In this document: positions 14,157 to 17,655 of the stretch, in pieces
Layout: every line of letters begins with the position of its first letter
How positions within the stretch are numbered: the stretch's first letter is position 1
From: Minisyncoccota bacterium
GTDB lineage: Bacteria; Patescibacteriota; Minisyncoccia; UBA6257; GWB1-50-10
DNA length: 17,655 bases
Reading direction: 5' to 3'
Assembly: GCA_020062265.1 (NCBI GenBank)
Contig: JAGUWR010000038.1
Coordinates: forward strand, 1 to 17,655
Position numbers and translations under genes: made by a program
Notes under the pieces: generated by a model
What the model saw: the letters and a program-made list of their open reading frames with translations, nothing else
The model's database searches: none
What the model was told of the DNA's origin: nothing

Positions 14157-14181
14157 TTCGCCATATGGCGAAAAAATGAGG
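14148..14181 (+). repeat. 34-bp perfect palindrome
   Basis: The left arm CCTCATTTTTTCGCCAT (14148-14164) is followed with no spacer by its exact reverse complement (14165-14181). It could extrude as a cruciform or fold as a hairpin in RNA. T residues lie inside the arms but none follow the 3' arm, so it is not a normal intrinsic terminator. A binding site for a dimeric protein or a mobile palindromic unit are the alternatives. Confidence 0.9.
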
Positions 14182-14223
14182 TAGGGGTATATTCTTATCA
14201 ATATTTAAACACTGGCCGTTGCT

Positions 14224-14262
14224 GTTATGACGCGTCATAACGCTATCCTAGAGCATAGCGTT
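14224..14262 (+). repeat. 18-bp palindrome overlapping an 8-bp stem-loop
   Basis: GTTATGACG and its exact reverse complement (14224-14241, no spacer) overlap a second inverted repeat, AACGCTAT (14239-14246) with ATAGCGTT (14255-14262) around an 8-nt loop. The two structures share AAC at 14239-14241, so they could be mutually exclusive folds. Confidence 0.85.
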
Positions 14263-14322
14263 CTTCTGTCAATCATCGTTCAAATCCGGGATGATGGTCA
14301 TCACCAGTTCATAATTTTTCCT

Positions 14323-14346
14323 CGGGGTCTGACCCCGTGATATAAT
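14323..14346 (+). promoter_or_regulatory. Extended -10 promoter with palindromic possible operator, before endoQ
   Basis: TGATATAAT (14338-14346) is a perfect extended -10 element. Immediately upstream is the 15-bp palindrome CGGGGTC-T-GACCCCG (14323-14337), in the space usually lying between -35 and -10. No TTGACA-like -35 is visible. Initiation about 7 nt after TATAAT would fall on or next to the ATG at 14354, implying a leaderless mRNA. The palindrome could be an operator, or simply a repeated palindromic word. Confidence 0.6.
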
Positions 14347-14353
14347 AGAGTTA

Positions 14354-15637
14354 ATGCCGAAATTTATTGCCGATATCGAAATTCATTCCAAGTATGCCCG
14401 GGCAGTCAGTCCACAAATGGTAATTGAAAATATCGCTCTTTGGGGGGTGAAAAAGGGCATTAAAGTTTTGGGCACTGGCGATTTCACTCATCCCCTCTGG
14501 CTGAAAGATCTTAAAGAGAAATTAGAGCCGGCCGAACCGGGCCTTTTCAAACTGAAAGGGCGGTATCGGCCGAAAAATAATCATTCTTTTGACGCGACGG
14601 CGACCCGGTTTTTATTGAGCGGCGAAGTCAGCTGTATTTATCCCAAAAAAAACAAAGTCCGGCGGGTGCATCATTTAATTTACGCTCCTAGTTTTGAAGT
14701 TGTTGATAAGGTTAATACTCAACTCGGCTGGATAGGAAATTTAAAATCTGACGGCCGGCCCATCATCGGCTTTGATTCCAAAGAACTTTTGGGAATACTT
14801 CTCAGCGCCTCATCAGAATGCGTTTTAATCCCCGCTCACGTTTTTACACCATGGTTCGGATTATTCGGTTCAAAATCCGGCTTTGATTCTTTGGAAGAAT
14901 GTTTTGATGATTTGAGTAAAGAAATTTTTGCCATTGAAACCGGGCTTTCGGCAGACCCAGCTATGTGTTGGCGGATACCTTTTTTGGATAACAAGGCAAT
15001 CATTTCTGGCTCTGATTCTCATTCGCTTCATCGGTTGGGTCGGGAGACCACTATTTTTGGCACCGAATTGTCTTATTCAGCGATTATGAAATCTCTTAAA
15101 AAACGCGACGAAAGTTTTGCCGGGACAATTGAGTTTTTCCCCGAGGAAGGCAAGTACCATTATGATGGTCATGCCGCCTGCGGCGTGAGTTTTTCACCGA
15201 CGGAAACAAAAAAACAAAAAGGCATTTGTCCCAAGTGCGGTAAGCCGGTCACGGTCGGGGTGATGGCCCGAGTTGAAGAGTTGGCAACGGCGGACAGACC
15301 TGGAGGATTCAAACCGGATTGGGCCAAGCCATACTACAGTTTCGTGCCTTTTGACGAAGTTGTTGCCGAGGCCTTGGGAGTAGGCGTCGCTTCCAAAGCG
15401 GTTTGGAAAGAATATAACGAAGCCATTAAAAATTTTGGCTCAGAATTTGGGATTTTAATTGATGTTAGTGAATCTGATTTACGTGTCGGTCTGCCGTCAG
15501 CGATTGCTGAAGGGGTTATCAGAATGCGCCAAGGCAAAGTTCATATTGAGCCGGGCTATGACGGTCAGTATGGCAAGATAAAAATTTTTGAAGATGACGA
15601 GCGGGACGAACTCAATGCCCAAAAGAGTTTATTTTAG
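14354..15637 (+). CDS. Endonuclease Q family protein (PHP-type deaminated-base endonuclease)
   Basis: 427 residues, matching the size of the EndoQ/TIGR00375 family (about 420). PHP metal-site motifs appear in order: DIEIHSKYARAVSP (His11), LGTGDFTHPLW, LSGEVSCIY, IPAHVFTPWFGLFGSKSGF, ETGLSADPAMCWR and SGSDSHSLHRLG. A zinc-finger-like segment follows (HAACG...CPKCG, about residues 274-299), then the conserved C-terminal part (PFDEVVAEALG, GLPSAIAEGVIRMRQGKVHIEPGYDG). Characterised EndoQ (Pyrococcus furiosus, Bacillus pumilus) nicks DNA 5' of uracil, hypoxanthine, xanthine and AP sites, starting a repair route separate from uracil glycosylases. The same is inferred here, with all ligands kept. 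A strong extended -10 box sits 7 nt before the ATG, so it probably has its own promoter and a leaderless transcript. Confidence 0.85.
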   Translation: MPKFIADIEIHSKYARAVSPQMVIENIALWGVKKGIKVLGTGDFTHPLWLKDLKEKLEPAEPGLFKLKGRYRPKNNHSFDATATRFLLSGEVSCIYPKKNKVRRVHHLIYAPSFEVVDKVNTQLGWIGNLKSDGRPIIGFDSKELLGILLSASSECVLIPAHVFTPWFGLFGSKSGFDSLEECFDDLSKEIFAIETGLSADPAMCWRIPFLDNKAIISGSDSHSLHRLGRETTIFGTELSYSAIMKSLKKRDESFAGTIEFFPEEGKYHYDGHAACGVSFSPTETKKQKGICPKCGKPVTVGVMARVEELATADRPGGFKPDWAKPYYSFVPFDEVVAEALGVGVASKAVWKEYNEAIKNFGSEFGILIDVSESDLRVGLPSAIAEGVIRMRQGKVHIEPGYDGQYGKIKIFEDDERDELNAQKSLF

Positions 15638-15639
15638 GG

Positions 15640-15645
15640 TATAAT
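15640..15645 (+). promoter_or_regulatory. -10 box (TATAAT) directly after endoQ, before the small membrane gene
   Basis: A perfect TATAAT begins 2 nt after the endoQ TAG and lies 8 nt before the ATG at 15654. No convincing -35 is present. Transcription starting about 7 nt downstream would leave essentially no 5' leader, the same layout as the endoQ promoter. Confidence 0.5.
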
Positions 15646-15653
15646 TGAGAGTA

Positions 15654-15995
15654 ATGAATTCAACAATAGTTTATTTATTCCAGCGTTTTTTCTACCGGGT
15701 TTTTGAATTTCTGCGGCATTGGTATGTCAAAAGTTTGTTTATTTATTCTCACAACGTCATTAATTTTTTAGAACGCCTTGATAAGAATTTCGCTTTTAAA
15801 ATTACCCTTCGTCATCTCTTTCAGCCGCTTTACAAGGATTATTCAATCATCGGTTACGTTCTTGGTTTCATTTTCCGAACCGGCAGAATTATCGGCGCTT
15901 CTTTTATTTATGTTGTTCTTATCGCCGCCGCGATTTTGATTTACGTCATTTGGCTAGCCGTCCCGATTTTCATTGTTTATAAAATTTTGGCATGA
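15654..15995 (+). CDS. Small integral membrane protein of unknown function, coupled to Clp-like gene
   Basis: 113 residues from the ATG at 15654; an in-frame TTG at 15645 overlaps the TATAAT and is unlikely to be used. The N-terminal half is basic and aromatic (FFYRVFEFLRHWY) and contains an amphipathic stretch, LRHLFQPLYKDYS. One hydrophobic segment lies near residues 63-75 and a longer one near 80-108, so one or two membrane helices are predicted with the charged N terminus probably cytoplasmic. No catalytic motif is seen and I do not recognise a characterised family. Its stop overlaps the start of the membrane-tethered AAA+ gene (ATGA), so the two are probably translationally coupled; a partner or membrane-adaptor role for that ATPase is an inference from this arrangement. 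Confidence 0.75.
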   Translation: MNSTIVYLFQRFFYRVFEFLRHWYVKSLFIYSHNVINFLERLDKNFAFKITLRHLFQPLYKDYSIIGYVLGFIFRTGRIIGASFIYVVLIAAAILIYVIWLAVPIFIVYKILA

Positions 15996-17655
15996 ATCTC
16001 TATTTTAATGAACCAAGACTAAAGTTAAGTGCTTTCGGCGACTTTTGGGTTAGAATTACGACTTATTCAGCTTATCTTATCACTGCCGCCGGCATACCAA
16101 TTTTGGTTACTTCGGATATGGTTCGTCTTCGTTGGCTTGGTTTGCTAATCGCTCTTTTTCTCGGCGATCGTCTTCTTCATCTTGGTCAAGCCGAAAAATC
16201 ATTGACCGAACTTGCCCGCTCTAAACGCAAAGAAGAAAATGTCGTTCTTTATATGACGCCGGCAGCGAAGAAAATTTTGGATTATTCTTACCGTAAAGCT
16301 CGCGTCCTCGGCCAAAACTTTCATCTCGTTCTTTTAAAAGAACTTCTTGGCCATGCCGACGTAAAAGAAATTCTTCGCCGTTTGGAAATTAACCGCAATG
16401 AGTTTGAGCAAAAAATTGATGAATATCTTAATCTCGCCGCCGGCACCAAAGACAAATCAGAACTGCTGGCTAAAATTGAAGAGCTTGGGAGGCAGAGCTG
16501 TCTTGAAGCGATTACTATCCAGGAACGTTTCATCGAAATTCGGAGTATTCTTTCTTCTTTGGTAATTGCGTCTGACCCAACGTTATCAAAACTTTTTGAA
16601 CTTTTTGATATTACCCCGGAAGATTTTGGTGAAGCGGCAATCTTCGGCCGCCATCGGCGCGTTTTTACTTGGGTCAAAGGGCTACCGAAAGTGCTTGGCG
16701 GTTTTGCTCGGCGGCCCCACCGTCTTCGGCAACGAGTTATGAATCGGGCTTGGACGGCCAGGCCGACGCCGCTGTTTGATCAATTCTCAACCGACCTCAC
16801 TAATTTTGCTCGGCACGGCCAAGTTGGTTTGCTTATCGGTCATGAAAAAGAATTTCAGCGGCTCATGGGCATTCTCGCCCGTCCAACCAAGCCAAATGCG
16901 CTTTTAGTTGGCGAACCAGGAGTAGGGAAAACTGCCCTCGTTGCTCATCTTGCCTTCCGTCTGGTCAAAGATTTGGTGCCACCCCCAATTTTCGATCGTC
17001 GTCTCATTTCGCTTAATATCGGCAGTTTGATGGCTAATGCCACCCTTGACATTATGGCCGGCCGTTTAAAGGCAATATCAGATGAGATTGTTTCAGCCGG
17101 TAATATCATTCTTCACATTCCGGATCTTGAAGATCTTTTTAAAAGCGGCGAACGAGGCGGCTTGAGTGCGATTGATATTCTTTTGCCGATTTTTCATTCG
17201 GATTTGTTTCCGGTAGTGGCTGAAGTTTACTCACGTGATTTTAAAAAAAGCTTGGAACCGCGGAGTGACGTTCTTGACCTTTTTGAAGTCGTTCGGGTTG
17301 ATGAAATTAACAAAGAGGAGGCGGTCCGTTTTCTCGTGTACGATACTCTTATTCTGGAACGCCAGTTTAAGATTTTTGTTACTTTCCGGGCTATCAAAAA
17401 AGCGGTTGAATTAGCTCACCGTTATTTCCGGCCTAAACTTCTTCCGGCCAGCGCCGATAATCTTCTCAAACAGTCATTAATTGAAACCGGACGGCGAGGC
17501 GAAAAAATTCTGGGTGAAGAAACTGTGATTGCCGTGGCCGAGGAACGAAGTCGGATTCCTATCCAGCGGGCTGGCGAAGCCGAAACTCAGATTCTCCTTA
17601 ATCTCGAAAAAATCATTCACCAGCGGCTTATTAACCAGGATCAGGCCGTCAAAGC
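15992..17655 (+). CDS. Membrane-tethered Clp-like AAA+ ATPase (3' end outside window)
   Basis: The frame is open from the ATG at 15992 to the window end (554 codons), with no stop. Two hydrophobic segments near residues 22-40 and 48-58 form an N-terminal membrane hairpin. They are followed by a Clp-N-like helical domain (MTPAAKKILDYSYRKARVLGQNFHLVLLKELLG, about 89-121, with a second half near 165-205). AAA+ domain D1 has a clear Walker A, GEPGVGKT (307-314). The Walker B position reads IILHIPDLEDLF (372-383) where ClpC-type proteins have a LFIDELH-like sequence. The arginine-finger position reads LDLF (428-431) instead of ERRF. The end (RIPIQRAGEAETQILLNLEKIIHQRLINQDQAVK) matches the linker into a second AAA+ domain as in ClpC. 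It is probably a double-ring unfoldase acting at the membrane. Confidence 0.87.
   Translation, partial: MNLYFNEPRLKLSAFGDFWVRITTYSAYLITAAGIPILVTSDMVRLRWLGLLIALFLGDRLLHLGQAEKSLTELARSKRKEENVVLYMTPAAKKILDYSYRKARVLGQNFHLVLLKELLGHADVKEILRRLEINRNEFEQKIDEYLNLAAGTKDKSELLAKIEELGRQSCLEAITIQERFIEIRSILSSLVIASDPTLSKLFELFDITPEDFGEAAIFGRHRRVFTWVKGLPKVLGGFARRPHRLRQRVMNRAWTARPTPLFDQFSTDLTNFARHGQVGLLIGHEKEFQRLMGILARPTKPNALLVGEPGVGKTALVAHLAFRLVKDLVPPPIFDRRLISLNIGSLMANATLDIMAGRLKAISDEIVSAGNIILHIPDLEDLFKSGERGGLSAIDILLPIFHSDLFPVVAEVYSRDFKKSLEPRSDVLDLFEVVRVDEINKEEAVRFLVYDTLILERQFKIFVTFRAIKKAVELAHRYFRPKLLPASADNLLKQSLIETGRRGEKILGEETVIAVAEERSRIPIQRAGEAETQILLNLEKIIHQRLINQDQAVK

Larger units (their letters stand above)
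14093..14353 (+). other. Gene-free region rich in palindromes and a 23-bp tandem repeat
   Basis: 261 nt with no supportable gene on either strand. From left to right it holds a two-copy 23-bp T-rich tandem repeat, a 34-bp perfect palindrome, an 18-bp perfect palindrome joined to an 8-bp stem-loop, a 5-bp GATGA/TCATC stem near 14290-14303, a 15-bp GC-rich palindrome, and finally an extended -10 box for the next gene. It separates the leuS block from endoQ and probably contains the end of one transcript and the start of another. No hairpin has a clear downstream T-run. Confidence 0.75.

Noticed and set aside
14148..14181. Intrinsic terminator for the leuS block
   Set aside because: The palindrome is strong, but its T-run lies in the 5' arm and no U-tract follows the 3' arm on either strand.
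15645..15653. TTG start for the small membrane protein
   Set aside because: It overlaps the last base of TATAAT and adds only three residues. The ATG at 15654 fits a leaderless start.
16321..16677. 118-codon minus-strand open frame
   Set aside because: It lies opposite the Clp-N-like part of the AAA+ gene, whose plus-strand reading gives recognisable domains. The minus reading is a Ser/Arg-rich shadow.

Overview
The window is one densely packed stretch of bacterial chromosome in which every supported gene lies on the + strand. The gene content and style suggest a Candidate Phyla Radiation (Patescibacteria, probably Parcubacteria-like) genome. This is inference from four things: ATGA gene overlaps; almost no Shine-Dalgarno sequences; a small membrane protein overlapping a membrane-tethered Clp-type ATPase; and many short repeats and palindromes that sit in frame inside housekeeping genes. 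UGA and UAG both end genes, so the code looks standard.

Layout. 3-1307: 3' part of a processive family-2 glycosyltransferase. 1310-1846: recO. 1855-3726: a large membrane-anchored surface protein. 3762-5135: glycyl-tRNA synthetase carrying an in-frame 74-bp palindromic element. 5136-6401: M16 zinc protease. 6481-7503: AI-2E/PerM-type membrane protein. 7500-8942: methionyl-tRNA synthetase. 8939-9832: TatD nuclease. 10015-13155: an unusual leucyl-tRNA synthetase. 13169-14092: a cysteine-rich anchored protein with a lamin-tail-like C terminus. 14093-14353: a gene-free stretch full of palindromes, ending in a promoter. 14354-15637: an endonuclease Q family protein. 15654-15995: a small membrane protein. 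15992 to the window end: a membrane-tethered Clp-like AAA+ protein whose first ATPase domain looks degenerate.

The most striking feature is leucyl-tRNA synthetase. An apparently complete RBBP9/YdeN-type serine hydrolase (about 183 codons, with a visible Ser-Asp-His triad) is inserted in frame where the CP1 editing domain begins. The synthetase and editing motifs on both sides are kept. The same gene also carries at least six short repeat or palindrome islands. Several of these repeat families also occur in tatD or in the spacer before glyS, so repeats appear to be spreading in this genome and are tolerated in frame at surface loops.

The genes fall into three groups: translation (three tRNA synthetases), DNA repair and nucleic-acid quality control (RecO, TatD, EndoQ), and envelope or proteostasis functions (glycosyltransferase, two anchored proteins, M16 protease, PerM-like protein, Clp-like ATPase). 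Tight spacing suggests cotranscribed blocks. The two clearest promoters, before endoQ and before the small membrane protein, place TATAAT only 7-8 nt from the ATG, which implies leaderless mRNAs.
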